A DNA stretch of 64,000 nt. Origin: Sindora glabra (lineage: Eukaryota > Streptophyta > Magnoliopsida > Fabales > Fabaceae). The stretch spans positions 47,210,876-47,274,875 of the forward strand of contig CM035231.1 in NCBI GenBank assembly GCA_020226215.1. The letters are read 5' to 3'. The notes under the pieces were generated by a model. The model saw only the letters and a list, made by a program, of their open reading frames with translations, was not told where the DNA came from and did not search any database. Positions 12,058 to 22,950 of this stretch are shown here, piece by piece. Each line of letters begins with the position of its first letter. Position 1 is the first letter of the stretch. The translations under genes were made by a program, and so were the position numbers.

Positions 12058-12500
12058 CAACAAATAGAACTTGTCAGACTATTACCGTAAACCAAATGAC
12101 CTTTTAGTATTAATTAAATAATTTTAAACATATTCCAAAAAGTTCATAAAAAATTTTATTTTTCAAAAAGTTTAACTTTTCATAAAAACTTAATTCTTGT
12201 ATAAATTAAAATTTAAGAAACAGAAAGCATATATTTCACATTATCTTTTAAATTTTAAATGAAAAATAGTTTAAATGACTAAAGTATTAATGGTTAAAAA
12301 TATAAATAGATGAATTTTAACACATAAAATTATAGATAAATTAAATAAAAATAGACAATATTTGCATGTGAATAATTTGTAATTTACATTTTTTTAACTC
12401 CTCCACCTTCTTAATGCTTAATCTATCTCTGCCTGAGTGACAATACAATAACTATCGTAAAAAGAAGGTATAAAAATCTTTGCGACATCATAATTTTTCT
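12058..12500 (+). repeat. Tandem duplication, unit 2 (about 443 bp)
   Basis: Second copy, directly abutting unit 1. Both units end in an ACATCATAATTTTTCT block (near 12041-12056 and 12485-12500). Head-to-tail order with no spacer indicates a local tandem duplication rather than two transposon insertions. Confidence 0.9.
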
Positions 12501-12559
12501 TTTTACCAAATGCCATTAATAAATTATCAAATTAAAGGATAAATATATTTTTATTGTAA

Positions 12560-13000
12560 AATTTATTTTTTTATTTTTTTCTTTTAAAATATTTTTTATT
12601 AATTTCATTCCTATGAAATATTAATTATTCAATTTCATCCTTAGAGAATAGAAGTGAATAAATAATCTTTAGATTACAATCCTCTTTTATCTCTCTATGT
12701 TTTTAGTTTCTATCAATTTAATCCTTAAAATAAGATTTATATCAATTTGATCTCTAAAATTTTAAATTAAAATAAAATTTTTGTCCCTCATTAAAAACTA
12801 AATTGATATAAATTTTAATATTAGTAAGGATTAAAATTTTAGAGATTAAATTGATACAAATCTTATTTCAAGAATTAAATTGTTAGAAATTGAAAACTTG
12901 GAGAACTAATCTTTATACAAAAATTAACTAAAGAATGAAATTAGGTAAATTAATATTTATAGAGACACAATTGCAAGACAAAGTATTTCAAAAAAAAAAG
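12560..13000. mobile_element. Large foldback element (MITE-like)
   Basis: Core arms at 12703-12768 and 12831-12897 are imperfect inverted copies: TCAATTTAATCCTTAAAATA on the left, and its inverse near 12865-12885 on the right. Weaker complementarity continues outward to about 12590 and 12990. The loop is about 60 bp. No coding capacity. Outer limits are approximate. Confidence 0.55.
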
Positions 13001-13202
13001 AAAGTGAGAAAACGTGAGTTTTGGGGAACAAAAAAGGAGGTCAAAGTCTAAATCTAAATCTAAATTGTAGATATACTCTTTTCACCCTATTTTGAGTCAC
13101 ATGGGATTATGTTTAAGTGCATCAGAGGTAAATTATTTATGTGAATTCAGCATTGTCCTGATAAATCAGTAAAAAAAAAAAATCTTTGATATTGAAATTG
13201 AA

Positions 13203-13205
<3 letters not shown>

Positions 13206-13247
<42 letters not shown>
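13206..13247. repeat. (AT)n microsatellite
   Basis: About 21 TA units in an uninterrupted run. Confidence 0.95.
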
Positions 13248-13248
<1 letters not shown>

Positions 13249-14224
13249 CTTTAGGGTTAGATTTAATATCTTCACAATAAAATTTTAAATAGATTTTTAT
13301 ATTGTATGAAAATACAAGTAAAATATTAATTTCAATACAAGTGAGAAAATTTTTATTCTTAAGAGTGGAAAGACAAAAATACTCATATCCATTTTTATTA
13401 TGTTAGATCAAATTTCAACCATCCACACTATTGATAACAAGCATTATCTTCCTGACAAGTAATTTTGGCTGATTTTAAAGGTATGATTGATATATATAAA
13501 TTTATAATGCTACCAAGATCTCAATCTTACTCATATTAAAATTGCGTTTAGTAAGTTGAAACCTTCTCAAAGTTAATGTATGATATAGTGGCTGAGTGTT
13601 GTGAGACTTGGTAGTTTGCAAAGGTTTTACTTTTGAAATCACCATACCTTCAACCTAAATCCTATGTAGGAACGTAACTATAAGATTTAATTGCAATTTT
13701 GATCTTCTTAATATACAATTTGATTACATTTAGTACTTTTAAAATAAAAAATTCTATTTTAACCTCCTAATTATCAAAATCAACCAAATTAGGTTCAAGT
13801 TAACATTTTTTATCAAATTTTAAACGACTAAACTAAGGTGGCAAATTTTGTTCCAGCATGACATTACAAATGAGGTGCCATATCAGATCCCTTGTGTAGC
13901 ATATGCCTGAAATCGAATGCAAAATTGACCTCATTCAACTTTACCTTGATTGAATTTTACCTCCACTGGCTTTGATTATGTGAAATTGATATTTTAAATT
14001 TTATAAAACTTTAAAATTGTTATTTACGATTTACTTAATTAAGAACATTATTCATTTTTTTCATGAATTTTTTTAGCAAGTATAGCAAGTATGATTAATA
14101 CAAAATACCAAGGTTTCAAGATGCGGTTGCCAACTACATGTCGTAGATCGCTCTGCAACCCTACTTCTCTACAATTTTGCACCGCACCGTGCTTTTATCA
14201 ACCCCAGTGTTATTCAAATCGGCG

Positions 14225-14673
14225 CTAGTTCTCCTTATGAGCTGTCCCTCTTTCCTCAACAAAGTCATCCTTAATGTTGAAAGCCTTGCGGATTTCATCA
14301 GGAGATTTCCCCTTAATCATGTCTGCTATTTTCTGGCTTGTCAAATCCATTAAGCTTTTGACGTTCAGGTAATTTGCAGACAGGAGGAGATCAAACAAAG
14401 TGCTTTGGTCAACCTCAACAAGATCAGCATCCCACTTCTCGAGATCCCTGAGACCTGCTTCCTGAAACTGGAAGTTTCAATATGCTTCTCGCAGTAGTCG
14501 ATGACCTTGGCCAAGATTTTGGCACTTGCTTTTGAAAGAGCAATGGTGTTTCCAGCAGAATTGCTCTCAATTGCTCTCTTGACTGTTTCTGACATAGCTG
14601 CTGCAGCGTAACCAACTGCAAAGATTTCGCCATCCGAGCTCTTCAGGTTGAGTTTCTTTGAAGGCCTCGCCAT
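14225..14673 (-). pseudogene. SKP1-like gene (ASK family), one-base frameshift and shortened C-terminus
   Basis: SKP1 links cullin-1 to F-box proteins in SCF ubiquitin ligases, in nucleus and cytosol. The N-terminal half starts at ATG 14671-14673 and shows the POZ-like fold: L-K-S-S-D-G-E-I-F, then K-I-L-A-K-V-I-D-Y-C-E-K-H. The C-terminal half is in another frame: L-E-K-W-D-A-D-L-V, L-F-D-L-L-L-S-A-N-Y-L-N-V-K, then D-E-I-R-K-A-F-N-I-K-D-D-F. It ends at TAG 14225-14227. The frames switch at about 14465-14475, in the variable linker. The total of 449 bp fits one missing base in a 149-codon gene. The canonical last helix ending in W-A-F-E, which contacts F-box proteins, is absent. No intron. 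A live copy would need another protein to supply both the frame and the tail, so it is almost certainly inactive. Confidence 0.85.
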
Positions 14674-15027
14674 GAACGGATCACCATGCAGTTTTTCTTC
14701 CTACAAGCATTATTAATCTCTCAGCGTAGCATTGTAATAGATGATGGGAAAAGGCAGAGTTGGAGGACCGGGGAAGCTAAACCTTTTCCCTCTTTATATG
14801 AGGCGAGAAGGTAAATAAAAAATAAATAGACGGAGACATAATCTTAGGTTTAAAAGAATCTTTTACTATAGCAAAAATAGGATTACAATTTATTTTTCTT
14901 AATAAAAATTAAGGATTACCCACATCCTTCCCCCAATTAGAATGATAGTGCAAAAGATAGACAAACTTTCAAATTCTTTCATTTATAATTAGAACTTTTA
15001 CATTTAATACATTATTCAACTCTTACT

Positions 15028-15032
15028 TACCA
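15028..15032 (+). repeat. Target-site duplication (TACCA), left
   Basis: TACCA immediately precedes the TG of the left LTR; the identical pentamer follows the right LTR at 22254-22258. Confidence 0.85.
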
Positions 15033-15326
15033 TGCTTAGGAGCCAAATTAGAGAAGAAGAAAAGAGAAAACTCTCAATTGCATAAAGGAATTCTTATTCA
15101 CTTGATGATAAAAACTACAACTTTGAGGGGTATTTATATATGCTAATAAGGGCAAATTTGTCTTAAAAAATCACAAAAATCTCTCCCTATTAATGAGATA
15201 TTTTCTATCCCAAGAATTCTCTAGAATTATCTACTTCCTTCCCTATATTAGAGTGTTCTAGAATATTCTTTTAGTGGTAGGCTAGACTGTGTCTTGGACT
15301 GGACTCTTTATTGAGCTTCTGTTTCG
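15033..15326 (-). repeat. Left LTR (3' LTR of the minus-strand element)
   Basis: Aligns colinearly with 21956-22253: TG(C/G)CT(T/C)AGGAGCCAAATT at the left end and CTTCTGTT(T/C)C(G/A) at the right. The terminal CA of the other copy is CG here. The LTRs have accumulated many substitutions, so the insertion is not recent. Confidence 0.85.
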
Positions 15327-15689
15327 TCCTCTATTAGGTCTTCTATTCCATTCTCCCTAGGTTGGATGAGACTCGCCCTCGAGTCTATTTGTCATCTTCG
15401 TACTATGAGGAAAGATCAGTAACATTGAAAGTAGTAAAGACGCCATAGGAGCCTGGTAGTTCTATCTTATAGGCATTATCATTGATTTTTTGCATGACTT
15501 AAAATGGTCCATCTACCCTTGGAGATAACTTAGCATTAGGTTAATTCAGGAACCTTTCCTTTCGCAAGTATATCTATACCAAGTTTCTTTCTTTAAAAAT
15601 ATATTGCTGTCAATATTTGTCTCACTAGGCTTTATATTTTGAATTATATTTTTGAATTCTTACATGGACTTGTTCATAGAGTTTCTTGA

Positions 15690-16420
15690 TCTCCTTTGCT
15701 CTTTGCTCTGCATTTGCATTATACTGACGACTAGTAAAAGATGAGGCTAAGTCAAATGGACCAAGGGGCGAGTACCATACACTACCTCGAATGGATATCT
15801 TCCAATGGCTTGGTTGGTGGAGTTATTATAGACAAATTCGATTTGGACAAGTATAAGGTCTCATTGCTTCAAATTCTTCCCAACAAAGTTACAAAGTAAG
15901 TTACCCAAAAGCCTATTGATTGCTTCTGTATGTCCATCTGTTTGAGGGTGACTAACACTGCTAAATTGAAGCTTGGTACCCATTTTCTTCCACAAATTCC
16001 TCTAAAAATAACTTAGGAATTTGACATCTCAATCAGAAGTGATAATTTTTTGGATGCTATAAAGTTGAACAATTTATTTGAAGTATAAGTTGGCAATTTG
16101 GATGGCATCACTTATCTTTTAACACGGGATGAAATGAGCTATCTTTAAGAGTCTGTCTATGACTACCATTATGGAATCTTTCTGTCTTTGAGTTTGAGGT
16201 AGTCCAAGGACAAAATTCATGCTAACATCTTCCTATGGTGCTTCTGGAACTGGTAAGAGCATGTATAACCTAATATTTTAACTCTTGGTCTCATCCATGT
16301 GACAAATTTTGCAACTCTGGATGTGCTTATTGATGTCTTTTTCAAGCTTAGGCCAATACAAATTTTCTTTGACCAGAGCTATAGTTTTGTCACACCTGAA
16401 GTGACCAGCTATTCCTCCAT
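15690..16420 (-). pseudogene. Integrase remnant of the Gypsy element
   Basis: The minus strand at about 16280-16420 reads the zinc-binding HHCC region: A-G-H-F-R-C-D-K-T-I, Y-W-P-K-L-E-K-D-I-N-K-H and C-K-I-C. The core domain follows at about 15700-16250 with many stops and frame changes, including a D-S-I-M-V-V-V-D-like segment near 16150-16175. It would join element DNA into the host genome; this copy is dead. Confidence 0.8.
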
Positions 16421-17000
16421 CAAAGGCTTCCCATATAATGGCTTCTCATAGCGAACATTAAGGAATGCATGAGGTCTTATTTTTAAATAGGAATCCCTTA
16501 TGCCTATAGTATTACTGGAATGGTTGTGTTTTAGTGGCACTCTAAACCTTTCCAAAATCCGAGTCATCTTGGTATAGCTCTTTAATAGTTTTGAATCCAA
16601 TGATCTTTGTTTAAAGAGTAGAAAGCAAAACATGTCTTCTACTGAAGGTATCTACCACAGTATTTTGGCTTCCAACTTTGTGCTTAGTAAAATCTGATAA
16701 CTTTGTAAGAATTCACTCCAAGTAGCATGCCCACAACTGATCTTTTGCTGAGAATTCAAATGTTTAAAGGCTTCATGATCAGAGTAGAGGACAAACTCTT
16801 TAGGCAATAAATAGTGTTCCAATGTTGAAGAGCACGAACGATGGCATAAAACTCCTTGTCACAAGTGGAGTATTTGAGTTTGGTATTGTTGAGTTTTTCC
16901 CTGAAAAAGGAAATTAGACATCCTTCCTAGCTTAGAACGACGCCAGTTCCAATGCTGGAAGCATCACAATAGACTTTAAAAACTTGGTCAAAATTTGGAA
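16420..17000 (-). pseudogene. RNase H remnant of the Gypsy element
   Basis: The minus strand near 16920-16980 shows F-K-V-Y-C-D-A-S-S-I-G-T-G, the conserved start of the retroelement RNase H domain with its catalytic Asp. K-L-K-Y-S-T-C-D-K-E follows, with its Glu. Stops break the rest. A 74-codon open frame at 16409-16633 is in a different frame and is not part of the enzyme. Confidence 0.8.
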
Positions 17001-17790
17001 AGGCTAATGTTAGGGCTTCAATCAATCATTTTTTTAGCTCTTCAAAGTTTTTTTAGGCTTATTCTGACCATTGGAATTTCTCTCCTTTGGTATAGTCTAT
17101 AAGTTGAGTAGCAATGGAACTGAAATTTTTCATGAATCTTTGATAAAAAGAAGCTAGCCCATGGAAGCTTCTAACATCATAGATGGACTTAAAAGTAAGC
17201 TAGTTATTGATGGCTTCTATCTTCCTTAGGTCAACTCGGATGCCTTCTGCAATGATAATATATCCAAGAAAGATAACTTCATTGGTTAAGAAGGAACACT
17301 TCTTGAGGTTGACATAAAGTTTTTGCTTCCTAAAGATCTCCAGCATTTGCCAAATGTGCTCTAGATGTCCTTATTTGCTTTTACTATAGATGAAGATACC
17401 ATAAAAGTATGCGATTACAAATTTTCCAATAAAGGGTCGAAGTTTTTAATTCATCAAACACATAAAAGTACTAGGAGCATTTAATAATGCAAAGGGCATT
17501 ATCATCCATTCATATAAGCCATCTTTAGTTTTGAATGTAGTCTTCCATTTATCTCCAGGCCATACTCTAATTTGATGATATCTACTATGAAGGTCAATTT
17601 TAGAAAAAATAATAGCACCTTGCAGTTAGTCAAGCATGTCATTGAGTCAGGGTATTAGGAATCGGTACTTGATGGTGATCTTAACTCAACCATCAATGCA
17701 GATTCTCCAGCTTCCATCCTTTTTCGACACTAAAAGTGCTAGTACAGCACAAGGACTGACGCTCTCCTGGATCAATCCTTTCTCTAGTAA
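17000..17790 (-). pseudogene. Reverse transcriptase remnant with mutated catalytic motif
   Basis: The minus strand reads S-K-K-D-G-S-W-R-I-C-I-D (about 17690-17725), then K-I-T-I-K-Y-R-F, then P-F-I-G-K-F-V-I-A. The catalytic box Y-F-D-D-I is Y-F-Y-G-I here (codons at 17398-17409). Both metal-binding aspartates are lost, which abolishes polymerase activity in any retroviral-type RT. N-L-K-K-C and F-L-G-Y-I follow as expected. Several in-frame stops. Confidence 0.85.
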
Positions 17791-18109
17791 CTTCTAAATT
17801 TGGCATTGGATCTCAATATGTTCTTGAGGACCCATTCTATAAGTTAGTTTATTTGGAATGACTACTTCAGGAATGAAGTCAATGGCATGTTGAATGTTTC
17901 ACATTGGTGGCAAGCTAGGGGAATCTCCTTTGGTGCAAAATTTGAAAATTCAATGAGTAAGTGCTCAACTTTAGGTGGACTAGTGGCTATATTATTCTGT
18001 TCAAGCAACAATACGGGGCATATTGTTTGGGCTTCTGCTAAGGTTACCTTGAATTGAACTTTGGACATTAAAGACACTACCGATTTAATTTCATCTTCGG
18101 CCTAATTGA

Positions 18110-18460
18110 ATTCTTCAAGTGGTAGTAGGACCAACTTAATCTTTACTCTGTCTTTTATAAAAGAATAGATATTTGTACAACCATCATATATAACACAACG
18201 ATCATATTGCCAAGTTCTTCCTAAGAGGAGATGACAAGCTTCTATAGGAATGATATCACACCATACTTCATCTTAATACTTTTTGCCTATAGAAAAGGTA
18301 ACAAGGCAACATTTCGTAACCTTGACCTCGTTGTCTTTGTTAAGCCATTGCAACTTGTAAGAGTGCAGATGCTTCTAAGTAGGCAATTTGAGTTTTTCCA
18401 CCATATACTTTAAAATAACATTTTTGCAACTTCCGCTATCTATGATGATATCACAAACTT
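18110..18460 (-). pseudogene. Aspartic protease remnant
   Basis: The minus strand shows D-I-I-I-D-S-G-S-C (D-S-G codons at 18432-18440), the retropepsin active site, then Y-M-V-E-K-L-K-L. Further along are C-H-L-L-L-G-R-T-W-Q-Y-D, the second-lobe signature, and Y-S-F-I-K-D-R-V-K-I. Scattered stops interrupt it. Confidence 0.8.
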
Positions 18461-18639
18461 TGCTTTAGGCAGTGCATCGAGTATGGAAAATATTGTGCCT
18501 CAGCCATAGTTCTTCTTTCTTGGCTATAGTGTGTAAGCTTCGCCTAATCACCTATGATTCTCCATGATCAATAGGGATAAGTTCTTCGTCAAGCATGGGT
18601 GATTCATTGAATTCATCTTATGTTTGCTTAAGCTCTTCT

Positions 18640-18865
18640 TCTTCTAATACTTCTTGAACTTCTCCCTCAATGATAGTGAAAACTTTTTGGTTTGGGTAAT
18701 CTAATGCAATGTGGTTATATCGTTGGCATTTGAAACATTTAATTGGTCTAGGTTGAGTGGGTGGCTTTGGGTTGGCTTCTTTAGTAGGCTTAGGTGGGGT
18801 CTTGTTGGAGGTATTAGGATGTATGGTTTGTGTTTTATTAGTGTTGGTAGGTTTTTTTTTAAGAC
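18640..18865 (-). pseudogene. Gag C-terminus with a CCHC zinc knuckle
   Basis: A Pro/Lys/Thr-rich stretch leads to C-F-K-C-Q-R-Y-N-H-I-A-L-D-Y. This fits the C-x2-C-x4-H-x4-C nucleic-acid-binding knuckle with the final Cys changed to Tyr (Cys codons at about 18731 and 18740). An acidic tail follows (E-V-L-E-E-E-E-L). The upstream gag sequence resumes on the far side of the nested LTR at 20536, so the insertion split one gag frame. Confidence 0.8.
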
Positions 18866-18870
18866 AAAGG
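18866..18870 (+). repeat. Target-site duplication (AAAGG), left
   Basis: AAAGG here and at 20536-20540 flank the nested LTR exactly. Confidence 0.85.
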
Positions 18871-20535
18871 TGTTAAGTATTGGATCAACATACACAGTAA
18901 AATTTTAAAATTTTTGATTTAATTCCTACATAAGATCCATGCAAAACGGTATAAATCAGCATTAGGGTTTTACCTTATTTGTGCTTATGTTCTTTCTGAA
19001 TGAATCCTTGAGAGAACGAGATGAATCAAATGCCGGCCGGAAGGTACACTGCTTCTACGGTATCCACATGAAGTGAATAACGACTTTTCCCCTCCACGAA
19101 ACTACTAGGATTCGTCTCTCTCATTAGGATTAGGATTGTGTATTTTCTGAATGATTTAGGATTTTCTTAAAGCTATGTGCGTCAATCAAAGTGCTGCCTT
19201 TAAGTCCCTTTTATAGAACTAAGGTATGTCACAATCCTAGTCCTACTAGGATAATACTTCAAAAAAATTTTAATCACATTTAACAAACATCACCTTATCC
19301 TTATCCTAGAAAGAGTGAAAAGAGATAGAACTTATCTATTAATTATCTAATATTAAATAATTATATTATCTCATAATATAATTATCTAATATTAAATTAG
19401 CATATAATTATCTTATATTAGATAATAAATTATCTCATAATATAATTATTTAATATCTAATAACATAATTATCTGATATTACTTTAATATCGAATAATAT
19501 TATATATAAATTATATGAAAAATATATTATTATCTTAATAATAATATATATGGCACGAAAATAAGTCTAATTAATTAGATTTTAGTTAGTCTAATTAATT
19601 GAATTTTAATCCAACTAAAATTTAATTAATTATTGTCTTATTCCTATTCTTTTTGTGTGACCTTGTAGGTTCTTACTACGTTGTAATAACTCATTTTGGG
19701 CCATAGACAGTGAGCAGTATCTAGTAATACATCACTGCCACTCAAGTGGTAAGAATGTCCATAATTCGACATCTACCTAATATATGATCAACATTTTACA
19801 TCATAATATCTTTTATGACAATATCTAAATCGAACAAAGGCATGGAGTGTGTCATCCTCATCAATGTTCAATTTATATTTCTTGATACCGAGTAGACTTT
19901 AAACAAATAATCAATATCACATATTGATTCAATTGAGCATGGTCATGCATTTCTAAGTCTCACTCAATCAAAGGGCCCAAGGATACTTCTCTTTTATACA
20001 AGAGTGACAAAATTTCATCTACATCACTCACTTCCCTCTGCATAATTCATGACACACCCAATCAACGCCCTACTCATCATCCTGATTAAAGGTGACATAA
20101 GATGATATCAAAGTGAGTAACTCCTCATATATGGAACCATAGTGACTTCAGGTCAAAGGATTATGTGCATTTATGGTCATATGAGAATAATTAATGACAC
20201 GTCTATCCATGCAGTATTCTCATAATGGGTCAGTCCAGTATATTGTTCACTAACAATGTACTCATGTATTGACTTGATATCAAATATCCATGATTCATAA
20301 TCATCAATCACTATACATACTAGTCTCGATGTATTATTACTATTATTTACATAATAATACTTGACTAGGGGTATTTTAGGAATAACAAAGCTATTTCAAG
20401 GATAATTATTATATTTAAGTTATAATTTACGTAAAATAAAATAAAATAAAATAATTATATTGCCAAAATGAAATATAATACATTGTGTAATATTGCAATC
20501 ATCTCTATGATTGACTCCTAGGATACACACCAACA
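18871..20535 (-). mobile_element. Solo LTR (about 1.67 kb) nested in gag
   Basis: Begins TGTTAAGTATTGG and ends CACACCAACA on the plus strand, so the ends are TGTT...AACA, flanked by perfect AAAGG duplications. No coding domain and no internal pair of direct repeats was found, which fits a solo LTR left by LTR-LTR recombination rather than a full element. The likely sense strand is minus (starting TGTTGGTGTGTATCC). An AT-rich block at about 19330-19570 consists of short ATTATCTAATATTA-type repeats. Superfamily not assigned. Confidence 0.8.
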
Positions 20536-21139
20536 AAAGGTTGGAATATGGATCTTTTAGGTAGTTGTTTCTTAATCTAGATGGCGAGTTAGATAACATC
20601 ATCTAGAGTCTAATATTGTTGAAGTTAGACTAGTTAGGCAATGTCAAAGTTTAGACCTCTGAGATAGTGGGCAATTGTCTACTTTTCCTTCTCTTAGATA
20701 TCACATTTCATCATCAATTTCTCAAAGTTTTAGAGTTATCTTGATTCTGCAATTGAATAAAGTTATCTTGATAATAATGATCAAGTAAAAACTTGCATGT
20801 AAGTTCTCATAACATTTTCTCCCATGTCTTGATCTTCCTTTGTCCTTCTCATTCTCATTTCCTTTTAAAATTTTCCTTCTAGATGGAGGCATGTTTCTTT
20901 AGCTTAATAGTAACAATTTTAACTTTCTGCTCATCTGGTATGTCTTTCAATTCAAATATTCTTTCAACTATTTGAAGCCAATCTATGAATTTGTCTAGTT
21001 GGAACCTTCCTTCAAAATTTGAAATGTCTACTTTAATTTTATTCCCTCGGATTAGTTGCCTTTGGGGTTGATAACTTCTTGATAAAGAAGAGAAATTGCT
21101 ATCGGAGTCATTTTTGGAATCTCTTCTATGTTTTAACAA
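20536..21139 (-). pseudogene. Gag N-terminal and capsid part of the Gypsy element
   Basis: The minus strand at 20879-21139 is open for 86 codons and contains V-D-I-S-N-F-E-G, F-I-D-W-L-Q-I-V-E-R-I-F-E and P-D-E-Q-K-V-K-I-V. This is the retrotransposon gag signature of plant Ty3/Gypsy elements. Downstream toward 20540 the frame is broken. The last residues before the nested LTR read L-P-K-R-S-I-F-Q-P, matching the basic linker that precedes the zinc knuckle. Confidence 0.8.
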
Positions 21140-21940
21140 GGCTTGTTAGGCATTAACAATTTCCTGCAGTTGTTGAATCTGCCTTTGCATTTCTTCCATC
21201 TTAACTTCTTAGGTGTTTCTCTCATTTTATCTTCTAGGTGGCATTATGGTAATTTATGATAGGTTATGAGGGTTAAAGTCAAGTCTTTGGAAAGTTTTAG
21301 AGTTATTAGGAATAATCAGGCAAAGTTTAGGGTGCTTTTGCAAATTAATAGGAAAATATGGGCCTAAAAAGAATTTTTGAAAAAATGTGGGGTCGAAACA
21401 AAATTTTAAGAAAATTTGGAAACTTTGTGTGATTCTAGGGAAAAGTGAGGTCAAAGTGGAAATATGGAAAACTATAGGCCAATTATGAAATTTCAAAAAA
21501 TAATGTTGACGGAGGTGTTGACGTAGCTCACCTAACATGTGGCGAAACCAGATAGGCTGACATGATGCTAAATGTGCACCAAAATATTGACTATGCAGCT
21601 AACGTTAGAATGGTTGCTTGGGGTATGATGACGTGGTGTAATCTGACATATGGCACACGTGGCACCAACATGGTTGTCTTCAACATCAAGCAAGCACATG
21701 TGATGCGTGAGAAGAGTGGTCGATGCGTGAAACTCCAGCGATGGCGGGTGGTCGCTCCAATCATTGTAAAATTTGTAGTTCAGCATTTTTTACTACTCTA
21801 AACCTATTTACGGTGTTGTTTTGCCAAAGAATTGATCGAAAAATGGAGTTTCAAGGCTGGCAATTGTAGAGCTACGAAATCGGCAAAAAATTCAACCACC
21901 TTCAATTCAAACACTTGCATAAGAAACTAAAAAAAAACTA

Positions 21941-21952
21941 GTTCTAATTCCA
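21941..21952 (-). other. Degenerate primer-binding site (initiator tRNA-Met type)
   Basis: The minus strand reads TGGAATTAGAAC, three bases inside the 5' LTR. It matches TGGTATCAGAGC, complementary to the 3' end of initiator tRNA-Met, at 9 of 12 positions. Placement and spacing are right for minus-strand priming. Confidence 0.6.
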
Positions 21953-21955
21953 AAA

Positions 21956-22253
21956 TGGCTCAGGAGCCAAATTGGAGAAGAAGAAGAGAGAAAACTCTCA
22001 ATTGGATAAAGGAATTCTTATTAACTTGATGATGTAAACTATAACTTTGAAAGAGGTATTTATATATGCTAATAGGGGCAAATTTCTCTTAAAAAAATCC
22101 CAAAAATCTTTTCTTATTAATGAGATATTTTCTATCTCAAGAATTCTTTAGAATTATTTACTTTCTTCCTTAGACTAGAGTATTCTAAAATATTCCTTTA
22201 GTGGTAGGCTGGATTGTGTCTTGAAATGGACTCTTCATTGATCTTCTGTTCCA
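21956..22253 (-). repeat. Right LTR (5' LTR of the minus-strand element)
   Basis: 298 bp, colinear with 15033-15326, with TG...CA ends intact and TACCA directly after it. Confidence 0.85.
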
Positions 22254-22258
22254 TACCA
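22254..22258 (+). repeat. Target-site duplication (TACCA), right
   Basis: Identical to 15028-15032. Confidence 0.85.
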
Positions 22259-22950
22259 ATTACAATATTTCTCAGTTAATTCTATCTTCCAACTACTTTC
22301 TACCATCTTTCACATCAATTTAGAATTATTCTAAATAATTTATAAAATTAATATGGAATGGACTATTTAGAAAGCCTAAATGCTAAATGGCCCAAAAACT
22401 AAGTGCCTACCAAATTAAGGAGGGACAACCCAACAATAAATTACTGAAAATTAGAGAGAGACACAAGGCCTCATTCTGTAAGAAAGATTCTCAAATGCAT
22501 AGTGTGAACCAGTTCTACACTTTTTCTCGCTTGCATCGATTGATCCAATGAACGTATGATGTGAACATCATGCATGATGTGCATACAAGAATTTCTCAAG
22601 GGAGAGGTGGGTGGACCTCTACACACAATCACAGGTTCATCTCCCCTCACATAGAGAGGCAATTATGAGTCAGTTTCATTATGTGGGTAGCATCACTTTC
22701 CATGCTATTCGGTGTGTAAAGTTTCCAACAGAAATCAGCCTAAAGGTAGTTCCAGAGAAGTACAATCGATAAGAGGCAAACCATGCTAAGTATAGTTCAA
22801 ATGCAATTCATGCTTCATCTTCAAAATGAATCATGAACTTCAAACTAATAATTGCCCAACTTTACATAAAGGCAAATGAAGAATTAAAAATCAATTCATA
22901 AGTTTGGAAATATACTTGTAAGAGAAAAAAAATCATTTAAAAGGAATCAC
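22259..22950. other. Sequence between the retrotransposon and the cullin fragment
   Basis: No gene recognised. A 63-codon minus frame at 22471-22662 shows no known motif and does not continue the cullin sequence, so the cullin gene copy stops at about 22951. Confidence 0.45.

Larger units (their letters stand above)
15033..22253 (-). mobile_element. Ty3/Gypsy LTR retrotransposon, degenerate, with a nested LTR insertion
   Basis: A 7.2-kb element on the minus strand, bounded by two LTRs and a TACCA duplication. From its 5' end (right) it contains a primer-binding site, gag, zinc knuckle, protease, reverse transcriptase, RNase H and integrase, the order that defines Ty3/Gypsy. Removing the nested LTR at 18871-20535 leaves about 5.55 kb, near normal for the superfamily. 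Stops and frameshifts are scattered through every domain and the RT active site is altered, so it cannot move on its own. Clade is uncertain; the RT signature K-Y-R-F-x-I-P after the K-I-T-I block is common in plant gypsy elements. Confidence 0.9.

Noticed and set aside
14424..14633. 69-codon minus frame in the SKP1 pseudogene
   Set aside because: Out-of-frame shadow; the real halves are in the other two frames.
18711..18908. Plus and minus frames around the gag zinc knuckle
   Set aside because: Neither is the knuckle frame; both are shadows and run into the nested LTR end.
21562..21801. Opposing 79- and 72-codon frames near the 5' LTR
   Set aside because: Lie in the retrotransposon leader and resemble no protein; chance openness.
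22471..22662. Possible continuation of cullin coding sequence
   Set aside because: None of the next expected cullin blocks can be read in any frame.
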